64,000 nt of DNA from Dehalococcoidia bacterium (GCA_020850615.1 JADZEI010000029.1:1-64000), one strand, 5' to 3'; counted from the first letter of the stretch, positions 44,001 through 52,601 are shown. A program made the numbers and translations. The notes: generated by a model not told the origin, from the letters alone.

Positions 44001-44289
44001 CATCCTCACCGACGCGAAGGTGAAGATCCTCGTGCTCCTTTCCGACGGGCGTCCGCAGGACCACGGCTACGGCCGCGACCGCACGGAAAAGGAGTACGCC
44101 ATCCACGACACCAAGCAGGCGCTGAACGAGGCGAAGCGCGAGGGCATCACGCCCTTCGCGCTCACCGTCGACCGTTCCGGGCACGACTACCTCAAGACCA
44201 TGTGCGAAGACATGGGCTACGAGGTCGTCGCCGACATCGAGGCGCTCCCGAGCCGGCTCCCGACGCTGTACCGCCGCCTGACGGAGTAG
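41047..44289 (+). CDS. Large VWA-domain protein (CbbO/NorD-like)
   Basis: A 1080-residue protein. The first 400 residues are helical repeats; 400-560 contains a CbbO/NorD-like middle part (VDEQRASTEGSTIFLPDVMERY, THQAAHIEFGSFDF). Residues 595-650 are a very acidic linker. The C-terminal 230 residues are a von Willebrand A domain with MIDAS residues in FLIDMSASTDEE and LLSDGRPQDHGYG, plus an odd Asp-rich insert (KKYDDDDYDDD) after the first strand. It is longer than usual CbbO or NorD. It probably forms an ATPase-adaptor pair with the MoxR protein at 38926 that activates an unknown metal enzyme. GGAGAGG lies upstream of the ATG. Confidence 0.85.
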   Translation: MSIVGELLARHHERLAGFPAPLQQHFESGLRALAPRLSPSQLQQWTETGVELTALSLRSWEAASEYFRAGPDLPKETTWEAIETLGREAVTMAADSAPLAVSFLRAAPAAIAAVGPSHIRQWADLGRRLYKGNWKSSSLAAQFYDLAPQLFQVVRVSQASRLVLFVDELSRHSYELAAACLGVAPEVLKKLDDDDRLPFIAFAVELAQSSWADSRLYFERGAPLIQKVHSPVRERYLLLAAQVARGPNRSAFQYFEEAAVALGELEPDDHNKVIELAEQLAPYSAYAAMDFITSVPRVLQRVRIDELQNWQDAGLRILKQSHDGGEAYFRLQSTRGEDILDTLSARVELNKVGEILRLYCKALTGRNVSIQSTSNLAEKGIGWVDEQRASTEGSTIFLPDVMERYHEKDSNFAAVKVFATHQAAHIEFGSFDFAYDRPGTLFGATARESIRSESSAAVTDMERFFDLFGERQLAADLYELAEDARIDGAIKREYGGIRRPLQRIQRDEVEKRPDVRRMPLRIAFVENLVRASLDAHDTVLWPRDRAEVMAQALGLLQELAGPGTSVEDTAEATVRLYMLAMSIPNVFQDGDDNDWDSVEPMEGGQSMPMDGAGEMGGGGSDPQFGDVGEGEGEEQYQSPEDVDFRGDFKPELVQLLMKLKKDAQGGDAGEMSPQALTPEQLQELLEKSVEIDLDALMEGDLDATTGMFMNNLQKEAGTPTSEKDKNGQPMSDDSTGAGEGEEPLKPIVTIYYYDEWDFRAQDYKPRWCAVKEAKLEEGDEGFYENALKEHAGLVAQTRKQFELMKPELFRKLKRLPEGEDFDLDAAIDWMIERKAGGAPNEKIYWRRNKIERDVAVAFLIDMSASTDEEINKREKKYDDDDYDDDPRKYLSWWVSKRRQELTSPPKRIIDLEKESTVLLMTALETIGDQYGIYGFSGYGRDNVEFFVIKDFDEHLDNNIKKRLDKVVPIRSTRMGPAIRHATHKLILTDAKVKILVLLSDGRPQDHGYGRDRTEKEYAIHDTKQALNEAKREGITPFALTVDRSGHDYLKTMCEDMGYEVVADIEALPSRLPTLYRRLTE

Positions 44290-44295
44290 GGGGGC

Positions 44296-44323
44296 GATTC
44301 ACGATTCACGATTCACGGTTCAC
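44296..44323. repeat. Heptamer array (GATTCAC x3, GGTTCAC)
   Basis: Four units starting 6 bases after the VWA gene stop codon. A degenerate relative in reverse orientation lies at 13241. Confidence 0.8.
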
Positions 44324-44420
44324 GCGGGTGTGGGCCGTGGTCGTGGCCGCGGACGCCGTGGCCCGCGCGGCACTCCCGGGGTGGCGCTGAGCTGTGCCCG
44401 ACCCTACGGCGCGCCGCTGC

Positions 44421-44426
44421 TACACT
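44421..44426 (+). promoter_or_regulatory. -10 box of leaderless alpha/beta hydrolase gene
   Basis: TACACT, 6 nt upstream of ATG 44433. Confidence 0.45.
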
Positions 44427-44432
44427 CGCTCG

Positions 44433-45272
44433 ATGCCCGAACTGACGCTCGTCGACGGCTTCGTCATCAACTACGAGGAGTGGGGCGACCCCGAGGCGCC
44501 GGCCGTCGTGCTGCTCCACGGCTTCACCGCCGACCTGCGCAGCTGGGCCCAGCACGCCCCGGCCTTCGCGGAGGACTACCGCGTCATCGCCCCGGACCTG
44601 CGCGGCCACGGCCGGACGACGGCGCCCGAAGACCTCGACGCCTACACCATGGCCGCCTTCGCCGGCGACGTGAAGGCGCTGGTCGATGCGCTCGGCTTCG
44701 GGCTGTTCGCGCTCGTGGGGTCGAGCTTCGGCGGCATGGTATCCGCCCATTTCGCCACCGAGTGGCCGGAGCGCATCGCCGCGCTCGTGCTGTCCGACAC
44801 CTCCGCCGCATACCAGGACAGCCGCTACGAGGAGCCGTACTTCGAGCGCGAGCGCGGCATCGACCGCATGGAGGAGACCGTCCGGAAGGCCGGCACTGCG
44901 GGGCTCGGCAAGCAGCTCGCCGCCGGCATCGCCGACGAGTTCCTCCGCCAGGCGACCATCCGGCGCTACGCCTCACTCTCCCCGGAGGGCTTCATCGGCA
45001 CCGCGAAAGTCCGCCGCGAGCGCCCGAACCTGCTCCCAGTGCTCCAGTCCCGCCTGGCGATGCCCGTGCTCGTGGTCGCCGGCGAGACGGACCCGGTCCG
45101 CAGCGCGTCAGAGGTGATCGCGGCCGAGCTGCCCGGTGCCCGCTACGTCCAGTTCCGCGAAGCCGGCCACACCGTGCCGATGCACCGCCCCGGTGACTTC
45201 GCCGATGCGGTCATCGGCTTCCTGCGGGACGTCGAAGACGGCATCGAAATCGCCGGGCGCCACCTGGTCTGA
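44433..45272 (+). CDS. Alpha/beta-fold hydrolase
   Basis: A 279-residue serine hydrolase: oxyanion HGFTADLRSW, nucleophile elbow VGSSFGGMVSA, acid in VAGETDPVRSA and His in EAGHTVPMHRP. It resembles 3-oxoadipate enol-lactonase or carboxylesterase-like enzymes; the substrate is not clear. ATG 44433 is set by the TACACT box 6 nt before it. Its stop is one base from the stop of the convergent epimerase gene. Confidence 0.88.
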   Translation: MPELTLVDGFVINYEEWGDPEAPAVVLLHGFTADLRSWAQHAPAFAEDYRVIAPDLRGHGRTTAPEDLDAYTMAAFAGDVKALVDALGFGLFALVGSSFGGMVSAHFATEWPERIAALVLSDTSAAYQDSRYEEPYFERERGIDRMEETVRKAGTAGLGKQLAAGIADEFLRQATIRRYASLSPEGFIGTAKVRRERPNLLPVLQSRLAMPVLVVAGETDPVRSASEVIAAELPGARYVQFREAGHTVPMHRPGDFADAVIGFLRDVEDGIEIAGRHLV

Positions 45273-45273
45273 G

Positions 45274-46152
45274 TCAGCGCACATCCCAGGTCCAGCGGCT
45301 CTCGATCGCCACCGGGCGCCCCGGCGCGGCGATCGCCATGCCGTCGCCGCCGAAGCCGTTAGCCGCGAGGTTGAACGCATCCGGCGCGCAGGTCTGCGGC
45401 TCGATGCAGAACGCGTAGTCCGGAGTGAACACCTGCACGTGCGGCACGGCGCAGTCCACGCTCATCGTCAGCCGCACCCGCCCCCAGTCCGCCACGAGCG
45501 GCCCGGTGACCCCGGTGAAGCAGTCATCGATCCGCCGGTCGCCGAGCTCCTGCAGCGCGCGCAGGTCGTGCTCCCCGGCCGGTTCGATGACTTCCCCGGT
45601 CGGGATGCCATCGGCGAGGATGTAGCGCCGCTCGGCCGGCACCTGCACGCGCACTTCGCTCGCGCCGGCCGCGTCCCGCCGGAACCAGGGATGCCAGCCG
45701 CACCCGGCGGGAAACGGCTCCCGCGCGCTCCGCACTTCGAGCTTCATGCGCAGCCCGGCATCCGTCAGCTCGTAGCGTTGCCAGGCGCTGCCCTGCCACG
45801 GCCAGCCGTCGTCGAACGCGCAGCGGAGCTCGACCACGCGGGCAGTGCGGGCCACCACCTCCCACGGTCGCTGAAAGACGCGGCCGTGGTTCGCGTGAGG
45901 CTTCCCGTCGAGCGGCACCGTCCACTCCGCGCCGCCATACGAAAAGCGCCCTTCGCGGACGCGGTTGGGCCACGGCGCCATCGGGAACGACCCGCCCCGC
46001 GTCGGCCGTTCGAGGTAGGCCGCGGGGTCATCCGGCTGCCAGAGCAGCTCCTCCAGCGCGCCGCCCACCTCCACCGCCAGGGCGTGCAGCCGCCCGCCGA
46101 GCTCCGGCAGGACGATGGCACGGGCCGGGCCGGATACGAGCTCGATCGCCAC
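45274..46152 (-). CDS. Aldose 1-epimerase family protein
   Basis: A 292-residue galactose mutarotase-like protein. Key residues: SFPMAPWPNRVREGRF (Arg), HANHGRVFQRPW (His), GCGWHPWFRR (second His, the base) and the general acid Glu in AFCIEPQTCAPDAFN. It interconverts alpha and beta anomers of a hexose or hexose phosphate. GTG 46152 has a CACGAT box 6 nt upstream. It is separated from the gene at 46259 by a terminator. Confidence 0.87.
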   Translation of the reverse strand: MAIELVSGPARAIVLPELGGRLHALAVEVGGALEELLWQPDDPAAYLERPTRGGSFPMAPWPNRVREGRFSYGGAEWTVPLDGKPHANHGRVFQRPWEVVARTARVVELRCAFDDGWPWQGSAWQRYELTDAGLRMKLEVRSAREPFPAGCGWHPWFRRDAAGASEVRVQVPAERRYILADGIPTGEVIEPAGEHDLRALQELGDRRIDDCFTGVTGPLVADWGRVRLTMSVDCAVPHVQVFTPDYAFCIEPQTCAPDAFNLAANGFGGDGMAIAAPGRPVAIESRWTWDVR

Positions 46153-46199
46153 CGCCCGATCGTGGGCCGCGCCCCGCTACGAGGCAATCGGCCGGCGTG

Positions 46200-46235
46200 C
46201 GAAAGCCCCCTCCGCGGGGTTGGAGGGGGCTTTCG
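46200..46235 (-). terminator. Terminator after the secreted 540-residue protein gene
   Basis: Perfect 14-bp stem CGAAAGCCCCCTCC / GGAGGGGGCTTTCG with an 8-nt loop. Confidence 0.75.
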
Positions 46236-46258
46236 CTGAGGCGACGGGGCGCCGTCTG

Positions 46259-47881
46259 CTATCGGGCCGAGCGTTCTTCAACCGGGAGCGGCTTCACGTC
46301 GCCGCCATCCTGCAGCTTCGAAACGTCGAGCCCGGGGTCGATGCTCGTGGCCACTTCGATCAGCATGTCGCGGTCGACGGGGTTACCCGTCGTCCGGTTC
46401 CAGCCGTAGATCTCGATGCGCCAGTTGTTTGGCCCCTGCCAGTTGGCGCTGCCCTGGCCGATGTAACCGGGGGAGCTGGTGGCGCCAGCTCCGTACCGGT
46501 ACGCCCGCACGTCGATCGTCGATCCCTCCGTGTCGGTCAGCGTCCAGGCAGCCTGCTCGTTGCCGGTGTACATCGCCCTCTGCGCGGGCGTGCAGTTCCC
46601 GGTGAGCTCGGTCTTGCTCGCCGGCCCGAATTTGGTCGTGTAGCCGTCCGCGGCCGGCGACTTGAGCCCCATCGCGAGGATGTCGGCTTCGGTCAGTGGC
46701 ACGTTCGTCGCGAGGCAGGCGTTGGCGAACCCGGGGTCGAGGGCGCGGGCGATTGCCGAGATGACATCGATGCCCATGCCCTGCTCCGACTTCGCGCCGA
46801 TGTTGAACTGCCACTTCGCGTTGGCCCAGTTCGCACCGTACTCGTTCAGGTTGCCGGGATACGGCTCGGAGCCTTCGCCCAGCGGGTAGACCGAGATGTA
46901 GAAGAAGCCGAACGGATTCGCCCGTTCGAACGTCGCTTCGTAGCCGCCCTGGGCCGGCGCCGGCCCGGCATCGCAGCTGGAGGGCGCCACGAACGTGCGG
47001 AAGTTGGTCGACGACTCAGCGAAGCCCGACGGGATCGCGCTGCGCGGGTCGCCGATGCCGGCCGCCACCAGGTCCGCCCAGGTGCCCTGCGTCTCCGTGT
47101 AGAAGCACTTGCCGCCGGCCAGCTCCGGCGCGAGCTTCGCGACGAGGTCCTCGAGGACCGCGGCCGCGCGGGGGTCGATCTCGCTGCCCGGGTACGGTTC
47201 GCCGGGCGCGATGGCCGGGGACGAAGCGCTGCCGGAACCGCTCGCGCTGTCCGGCGCGTCGTCGACGATGGTCCCCGCCGGGTAGATGCGGTAGCCGTTC
47301 ACGGCGACCGAGTAGTTGTAGCCGTTCGAAGCGAACGTCGCTGAGGTCTCCCAGCGGACGTTCGAGGCCCGGATGCTGCTCTTCACCTGGGAGATGTAGA
47401 CATCGAGGCCGCTCTCGGTGTGCTTCCAGGTCGTGTCGAGGGCGAGGTCGCCGCTCGTTGCGTTGCCGGTGTCGTCGCATTTGCCCACGGCGTGCAGGTT
47501 CACGCCCGTGAGCGTGTACCCAGATGCGGGCACGTTCATGACGAAGCCGGCCTTCGCCGGGTCGATCACGCCGGCGCCGACCACGTCGCCGATGGGCGCG
47601 GCGCAGCCGGCCGGGTAGGTGGTCATGGCCCCACCGCGCCCCCCGTCCGCATCCTGCTTCGGCGGCACCGCGTTCACGCTCGGAGTGTTGGATGCGACGC
47701 CGCCATCGTCCCGGCTGACGTTCGAGATGGGGATCGTCACGGACGGCGAGCTGGGCTCCTCGTCGTCGCTGACGGCCCCGGCGACCAGCGCGCCGGTGCC
47801 GAACATGATCGCGGCACCGGCAACGCCGAGGCCGATGAGGCTGACGCGCCGCCTCGCGCGGGTAGCAGTGAATACGGACAT
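46259..47881 (-). CDS. Hypothetical secreted or membrane-anchored protein
   Basis: A 540-residue extracytoplasmic protein. The N-terminus (MSVFTATRARRRVSLIGLGV then a long hydrophobic helix) is an uncleaved anchor or signal peptide. A Ser/Pro-rich linker follows, then roughly 450 residues of beta-rich sequence with several Cys and Tyr/Trp/Gly-rich segments (GTWADLVAAG, YGANWANAKWQFNIG, NWRIEIYGWNRTTG). Three segments of like length suggest repeated domains, but no family is recognised. ATG 47881 has GGAGA 6 nt upstream. Confidence 0.6.
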   Translation of the reverse strand: MSVFTATRARRRVSLIGLGVAGAAIMFGTGALVAGAVSDDEEPSSPSVTIPISNVSRDDGGVASNTPSVNAVPPKQDADGGRGGAMTTYPAGCAAPIGDVVGAGVIDPAKAGFVMNVPASGYTLTGVNLHAVGKCDDTGNATSGDLALDTTWKHTESGLDVYISQVKSSIRASNVRWETSATFASNGYNYSVAVNGYRIYPAGTIVDDAPDSASGSGSASSPAIAPGEPYPGSEIDPRAAAVLEDLVAKLAPELAGGKCFYTETQGTWADLVAAGIGDPRSAIPSGFAESSTNFRTFVAPSSCDAGPAPAQGGYEATFERANPFGFFYISVYPLGEGSEPYPGNLNEYGANWANAKWQFNIGAKSEQGMGIDVISAIARALDPGFANACLATNVPLTEADILAMGLKSPAADGYTTKFGPASKTELTGNCTPAQRAMYTGNEQAAWTLTDTEGSTIDVRAYRYGAGATSSPGYIGQGSANWQGPNNWRIEIYGWNRTTGNPVDRDMLIEVATSIDPGLDVSKLQDGGDVKPLPVEERSAR

Positions 47882-48004
47882 ACGGTTCTCCGATCTGGAG
47901 TTTCCCTCGCGTTCGGTAAGACGCTGCGGTCGCACGCGAAGTTCCATGCGCCCGGCGGCTATTGCAACCTGTGTTCGAACCAGGGCCGTCGATGCCGGGC
48001 TGTC

Positions 48005-49615
48005 TTACATCCGGAATACGCCGAACTGGGTCGCCGGGATGGGTGCGTTCAGCGCTGCGGCGATCCCCAGCGCGAGCACCCGCCGCGTGTCGAGCGGGTC
48101 GATCACGCCGTCGTCCCAGAGCCGTGCCGTGCTGAAGTACGGCGAGCCTTCGTGCTCGTACCGCTCGATCGTCGGCGCCTTGAATGCGGCCTGATCTTCG
48201 GGTGAGAGCTCTTCGCCGCGGTCCAGCCGCACCTGGAGCAGCACGCTCGCGGCCTGCTCGCCGCCCATCACGCTGATCCGCGCGTTCGGCCACATCCAGA
48301 GCTGGCGCGGGCTATACGCGCGGCCGCACATCGCGTAGTTCCCCGCGCCGAAGCTGCCCCCGATGACGACCGTGAACTTCGGCACCTCCGCGCTCGCGAC
48401 CGCGGTGACCATCTTCGCGCCGTCCTTGGCGATACCGGCGTTCTCGTACTGCCGCCCCACCATGAACCCGGTGATGTTCTGGAGGAAGATGAGCGGCACC
48501 CGCCGCTGGCAGCAGAGCTCGATGAAGTGCGCGCCCTTGAGCGCGCTTTCGCCGAAGAGGATGCCGTTGTTCGCCACGATGCCGACGGGAAAGCCCGCCA
48601 GCCGCGCGAACCCGCAGACCAGTGTGCGCCCATACCGCGCCTTGAACTCGTGAAAGCGCGAGCCGTCGACCAGCCGCGCGATGATCTCGTGCACGTCATA
48701 TGCCAGCCGCGAGTCCGTCGGCACGATCCCGTAGATGTCGGCCGGGTCGTACGCGGGCTCTTCCGGCGCGGCGAGCTCCCAGGGTGCCTCCCGCCGGCCC
48801 GGCGCGTTCGCGATGATGCTCCGCACGATCGCCAGCGCTTCGAGGTCGTCTTCGGCGAGGTGGTCGGCCACGCCCGAGACGCGGGTGTGCACGTCGGCGC
48901 CACCGAGCTCCTCTGCGGTCGTGACTTCGCCCGTCGCCGCCTTCACCAGCGGCGGCCCGCCGAGGAAGATGGTCCCGTTGCCGCGCACGATGACCGTTTC
49001 GTCGCTCATCGCCGGCACGTAGGCGCCGCCGGCCGTGCACGAACCCATGACCGCCGCTACCTGGTAGATGCCCTTCGCGCTCATCCGCGCCTGGTTGTAG
49101 AAGATGCGCCCGAAGTGCCCTTTGTCCGGGAAGACGTCGTGCTGCAGCGGCAGGAACGCGCCGCCGGAATCGACCAGGTAGATGCACGGCAGCCGGTTCT
49201 CCTCGGCGACTTCCTGGGCGCGCAGGTGCTTCTTGACGCTCACCGGGTAGTAGGTCCCGCCCTTCACCGTCGCGTCGTTGGCGATGATGACGCACTCGCG
49301 GCCGGCCACCACGCCGATACCGGTGACGATCCCCGCGGAGGGCACATCGTCGTCGTAGACGCCGTCCGCCGCGAGCGCGCTCATCTCGAGGAACGGGCTG
49401 CCGCGGTCCACCAGCCGGTCGACCCGCTCGCGGGCGAGGAGCTTGCCGCGCTCGCGGTGCCGGGCCACGTTCGCCGGGCCGCCGGCCTCGCGCACGCGCG
49501 CCAGCCGCGCCTCCAGGTCCGAGACCAGCGCGCGGTTCGCGGCCTGGTTCGCGACGAACCGGGGGTCGCTGCGGTCGACGGCGGTGGGGAGTTGCGGGGT
49601 GTCGTGCCAGTCCAC
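48005..49615 (-). CDS. Acyl-CoA carboxylase carboxyltransferase subunit (methylcrotonyl-CoA carboxylase beta-like)
   Basis: A 536-residue carboxyltransferase: the N half has [29 protein letters not shown] and [16 protein letters not shown]; the C half has [34 protein letters not shown] and MGGEQAA. These blocks are closest to methylcrotonyl-CoA carboxylase beta (leucine breakdown); propionyl- or geranyl-type substrates are possible. The biotin-carrying alpha subunit is not in the window. GTG 49615 has TAGGCT 6 nt upstream and no ribosome site. Confidence 0.9.
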   Translation of the reverse strand: MDWHDTPQLPTAVDRSDPRFVANQAANRALVSDLEARLARVREAGGPANVARHRERGKLLARERVDRLVDRGSPFLEMSALAADGVYDDDVPSAGIVTGIGVVAGRECVIIANDATVKGGTYYPVSVKKHLRAQEVAEENRLPCIYLVDSGGAFLPLQHDVFPDKGHFGRIFYNQARMSAKGIYQVAAVMGSCTAGGAYVPAMSDETVIVRGNGTIFLGGPPLVKAATGEVTTAEELGGADVHTRVSGVADHLAEDDLEALAIVRSIIANAPGRREAPWELAAPEEPAYDPADIYGIVPTDSRLAYDVHEIIARLVDGSRFHEFKARYGRTLVCGFARLAGFPVGIVANNGILFGESALKGAHFIELCCQRRVPLIFLQNITGFMVGRQYENAGIAKDGAKMVTAVASAEVPKFTVVIGGSFGAGNYAMCGRAYSPRQLWMWPNARISVMGGEQAASVLLQVRLDRGEELSPEDQAAFKAPTIERYEHEGSPYFSTARLWDDGVIDPLDTRRVLALGIAAALNAPIPATQFGVFRM

Positions 49616-49621
49616 GCGCGA

Positions 49622-49627
49622 AGCCTA
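49622..49627 (-). promoter_or_regulatory. -10 box of leaderless carboxyltransferase gene
   Basis: TAGGCT, 6 nt upstream of GTG 49615. Confidence 0.45.
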
Positions 49628-49666
49628 CCCGCGCCCCGCCCCGCGCGCACGTGCAGACGATCGTCG

Positions 49667-49867
49667 TCAGCGGGCGAACCCGAACTCCCGGCCGATCTCC
49701 TCGTGCGAATAGGACTTCCCCGCGCGGATGGACGCCCGGCCCGACTCGACGGCTGCCTTTGCTGCTACCAGGAGACGGACATCGTCCCAGGCAACATCGT
49801 CCGGCAGCGCGTCGGCGCGCGCGTGCAGTTGTTCCTTCACCGTTGGGCGCCGGTCCGGCATGGCCAT
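49667..49867 (-). CDS. Small antitoxin-like protein 1
   Basis: A 66-residue acidic helical protein. Its C-terminus SGRASIRAGKSYSHEEIGREFGF matches the (E)xG-A-xxAG-xxxxHEE pattern at the end of many RelB/ParD-type antitoxins, and it is similar to the next small gene upstream. No toxin gene (ParE, RelE or PIN type) is adjacent. ATG 49867 has TAGGCT 6 nt upstream. Confidence 0.5.
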   Translation of the reverse strand: MAMPDRRPTVKEQLHARADALPDDVAWDDVRLLVAAKAAVESGRASIRAGKSYSHEEIGREFGFAR

Positions 49868-49873
49868 GTCCGT

Positions 49874-49879
49874 AGCCTA
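49874..49879 (-). promoter_or_regulatory. -10 box of leaderless small gene
   Basis: TAGGCT, 6 nt upstream of ATG 49867. Confidence 0.4.
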
Positions 49880-49893
49880 CCGGATACGAAAGC

Positions 49894-50112
49894 TCACGGC
49901 GTGCGAATGGCCAGCGGTGGCAAACCAAGCCGGGCTCGCACCTCATCGGTGGTCGAGCTGCGCCCCGCCCGTGCGTCGGCGCGGCCGCGTTCAACCATCG
50001 CCCGGAACCGCGCCTGGTACTCCGCCTCCGATTCTTCGATGTCCGCCTGCGCGCGGCGCACGTCGGCTTCGAACGCCGTTTCGGCCCAAGTGGCGTCGTC
50101 CGGCGTGGCCAT
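49894..50112 (-). CDS. Small antitoxin-like protein 2
   Basis: A 72-residue helical protein. The C-terminal RGRADARAGRSSTTDEVRARLGL parallels SGRASIRAGKSYSHEEIGREFGF of the gene at 49667, so the two are probably distant paralogues of a RelB/ParD-like antitoxin tail. No partner toxin is seen. ATG 50112 has a TAGAAT box 6 nt upstream that overlaps the stop codon of the isomerase gene. Confidence 0.5.
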   Translation of the reverse strand: MATPDDATWAETAFEADVRRAQADIEESEAEYQARFRAMVERGRADARAGRSSTTDEVRARLGLPPLAIRTP

Positions 50113-50118
50113 GCCGCG

Positions 50119-50124
50119 ATTCTA
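50119..50124 (-). promoter_or_regulatory. -10 box overlapping the upstream gene's stop codon
   Basis: TAGAAT, 6 nt upstream of ATG 50112; its first three bases are the TAG stop of the isomerase gene. Confidence 0.45.
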
Positions 50125-51183
50125 CCCCGCCAGCGCTGCCTTCAGCCGCACGATCTGCGGCACCGGCGAAGGGTCCACGCCGTTCAGCAGCGCCAGGTAG
50201 CACGAGACGTAGTCGCCCCAGGCCGTGCCCTGGAACAGCTGCGAGAGGATCGAACTCCCGCCAACAGTCAGACGGTGCACCGGAACGCCGTCCTCTTCGA
50301 ACAGCTGGCAGGTCACGTCGAACCGCTTCTGGACGCGCGGGTCGTACGTGTCCGGCGCCTCCAGCGTGACCAGCGCCGCCGACTCGCCGGCCTTCTTGCC
50401 GGTCCCGAGCCCGACCACGAGGTTGTGGTCCGCCTCGGGCAGGATGTCGGCGCCGCCGAGCGACTTGCCGTTCTCCGCGACCTGGTTCTTGAAGCGCGAG
50501 GCCACCGAGGCGAGGTGCTCCGCGCCAAGCACGAGCGGCAGACGCCCGTGGAGTGCGCGGGCGAGCTGCTTCGCCGGGTTCGCCGCCTCCACGACCTCCG
50601 GTACGAATTCGCCTTCGACCAGGTCCCGGTGCTCCTCGCCCGCGGCGCGCACGTCCGCCGTGGAGAGCGAGATGAACCCCAGCCGCTCGCCGATCCGCAA
50701 CAGCGGCGCCAGCGAATGGGCGAGCGCCGCCCGCGGCTGCGACTCGTAGGTGATGGTGTACACGGGCACGCCGTCTCCCCGCGCGCGCTGGCCGAGCTTG
50801 CCGCCCTTGGTGGCCGCGATGAGCTGCGCGCCCCGCTTCCAGGCGTCGTCGTAGCAGGAGAGCAGCTCCTCCGTGTCGCCGCTGTACGACGAGATCACTA
50901 CGAGCGTCCGCTCCGACACATAGTTCGGGAGCGTGTAGCCCCGCACCACGTGCACGGGCACTTCGGACGAGATCGCGCAGAGCGCCGCGAAGTAGTCCCC
51001 GCCCGTCGCGGAGCCGCCCATGCCCGCGACGACGACGTTGTTCACGTCCGAAGCGCCGGGCGGCAGGACGAGCTCCTCGGAGAGCTCCCAGGCGCGGATC
51101 AGCTCCGTACCCAGCTCGCGCACCCGCGCGAACATCCCCGCGTTGTCGATCTCCAGTGCCTTCGGGTCGTCCAGGTTCGTCAT
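50122..51183 (-). CDS. Bifunctional phosphoglucose/phosphomannose isomerase-type protein
   Basis: A 353-residue SIS-domain protein: VVVAGMGGSATGGDYFAAL, VVISYSGDTEELLSCYDDA (as SSYSGDTEE), the catalytic Glu region and ADHNLVVGL match the bifunctional PGI/PMI family of archaea and Actinobacteria/Chloroflexota. It interconverts fructose-6-P with glucose-6-P or mannose-6-P. Its ATG overlaps by 4 bases (ATGA) the stop codon of the mutase gene, so the two are translationally coupled and likely feed mannose-1-P production. Confidence 0.88.
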   Translation of the reverse strand: MTNLDDPKALEIDNAGMFARVRELGTELIRAWELSEELVLPPGASDVNNVVVAGMGGSATGGDYFAALCAISSEVPVHVVRGYTLPNYVSERTLVVISSYSGDTEELLSCYDDAWKRGAQLIAATKGGKLGQRARGDGVPVYTITYESQPRAALAHSLAPLLRIGERLGFISLSTADVRAAGEEHRDLVEGEFVPEVVEAANPAKQLARALHGRLPLVLGAEHLASVASRFKNQVAENGKSLGGADILPEADHNLVVGLGTGKKAGESAALVTLEAPDTYDPRVQKRFDVTCQLFEEDGVPVHRLTVGGSSILSQLFQGTAWGDYVSCYLALLNGVDPSPVPQIVRLKAALAG

Positions 51184-52601
51184 CGCGCCACCCCCGCGAT
51201 CTGCTTGCCGGCTTCGAGGATCGGCCGGACCAGCGATTCGTCCTTCACTTCCGTGTAGATCCGCAGCAGCGGTTCCGTGCCCGAAAGGCGGAACAGCAGC
51301 CACCCCTCCTCGATGTGGAACCGCCAGCCGTCCGTCCGGTCACTCCTGATGATCGGCCGGCCCGCGATCTCCGTCGGGTTTGCCCCGTCGAGCGTCGCCT
51401 TCACCCTCTCGTTCGAGCCGGGCTCCAGGTCGAAGTCGAGCCGCTCGTAGAAGTGCGGCCCGGTAATGTCGAACACCTCCTTGAGGAGCTCCGACGGCGG
51501 CTTCCCCGTCGCCGCGACATAATCCAGGAGGAACAGGCCCGCGAGGATGCCGTCGCGCTCGGGCAGGTGGCCGCGGAAGCCGTAACCGCCGCTCTCCTCG
51601 CCGCCGATGAGCGCGTCCTCCTGCATCATCAGCGGGCCGATGTGCTTGAACCCGACCGGCGTCTCGAAGCAGGGCACGCCGTAGTGCGCCGCCAGCAGGT
51701 TCGCCATGTTCGTCGTCGTCACCGACTTCACGACCGGGCCGCGCAGCCCCCGCGAGCCGAGCAGGTAGTTCACCAGCAGCGCGAACGTCCGCAGCTGGTC
51801 CACGTACGTCCCGCGCTCGTCGACCAGCCCGACGCGGTCGGCGTCGCCGTCGTTCGCCACACCCACGCTGAAGTCGCCGCCCGCCATGAGCGCGAGGAAC
51901 TCGCCGAGGTTCGACTCGATCGGCTCGGGCGCGCGGATGCCCGGGAACGCCGGGTTGCGGACGTTGTGGATCTCCGTGATGGTCGTGCTCCCGCCGCCGA
52001 GGAGCTCCTGGAACAGGCCCGCCCCCGCGCCATACATAGGGTCCAGCGCGATCTTGAGTCCCGCCGAGCGCAGCCGGGCCACGTCGACCTGCCGCTCCAG
52101 CGTGCCGAGGTAGCCCGGCACCGGGTTGAACGTGCGGATTGCGTCGCTGCTCGCAGGTGCCAGCGCAATCGACGCCGGATTCTCGAGGATCGCCGGCACC
52201 CGCCGCTCGATGTCGGCGACGATCTCCGGGCTCGCGCTGCCGCCGTAGTGCGGCTTCACCTTGATCCCGTTCCACCGGAACGGGTTGTGGGAGCTCGTCA
52301 CCACCACGCCGCCGCAGGCGCCGGTCTCGATGATCCGGTAGCTCAGCGCGGGCGTCGGTGCCGGCCGGTCGGCCAGGTCCACCGTGAAGCCGTTCCCCGC
52401 GAGCACCCGCGCCACGGCATCGGCGAATTCGTCGCTCAGGAAGCGCGTGTCGTAGCCGACGACGACCGGGCGTTCCTTGCCGTAGGTCTCGGTGAAGTGG
52501 GCGGCGATGGCCTGCGAACAGGCCCGGACGTTGTCAAAGGTGAAGGTCTCGCCAATGATGGCGCGCCAACCGTCGGTACCGAACTTTACGGGGTTATCCA
52601 T
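51180..52601 (-). CDS. Phosphoglucomutase/phosphomannomutase
   Basis: A 473-residue alpha-D-phosphohexomutase. The phosphoserine loop is TSSHNPFRWNGIK, the metal loop NDGDADRVGLVD, the sugar loop GGEESGGYGF and the phosphate loop RLSGTEPLLRIY. It moves phosphate between C1 and C6 of glucose or mannose. ATG 52601 has TATGAT 7 nt upstream and lies inside the 3' end of the nucleotidyltransferase gene (8-base overlap). Confidence 0.92.
   Translation of the reverse strand: MDNPVKFGTDGWRAIIGETFTFDNVRACSQAIAAHFTETYGKERPVVVGYDTRFLSDEFADAVARVLAGNGFTVDLADRPAPTPALSYRIIETGACGGVVVTSSHNPFRWNGIKVKPHYGGSASPEIVADIERRVPAILENPASIALAPASSDAIRTFNPVPGYLGTLERQVDVARLRSAGLKIALDPMYGAGAGLFQELLGGGSTTITEIHNVRNPAFPGIRAPEPIESNLGEFLALMAGGDFSVGVANDGDADRVGLVDERGTYVDQLRTFALLVNYLLGSRGLRGPVVKSVTTTNMANLLAAHYGVPCFETPVGFKHIGPLMMQEDALIGGEESGGYGFRGHLPERDGILAGLFLLDYVAATGKPPSELLKEVFDITGPHFYERLDFDLEPGSNERVKATLDGANPTEIAGRPIIRSDRTDGWRFHIEEGWLLFRLSGTEPLLRIYTEVKDESLVRPILEAGKQIAGVAR

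Noticed and set aside
40300-44184. A very long open frame on the minus strand opposite the VWA gene
   Set aside because: It mirrors the codon positions of the plus-strand gene in GC-rich DNA; the plus frame has clear VWA and MoxR-partner motifs, while the minus frame is low-complexity Glu/Val/Gly/Asp sequence.
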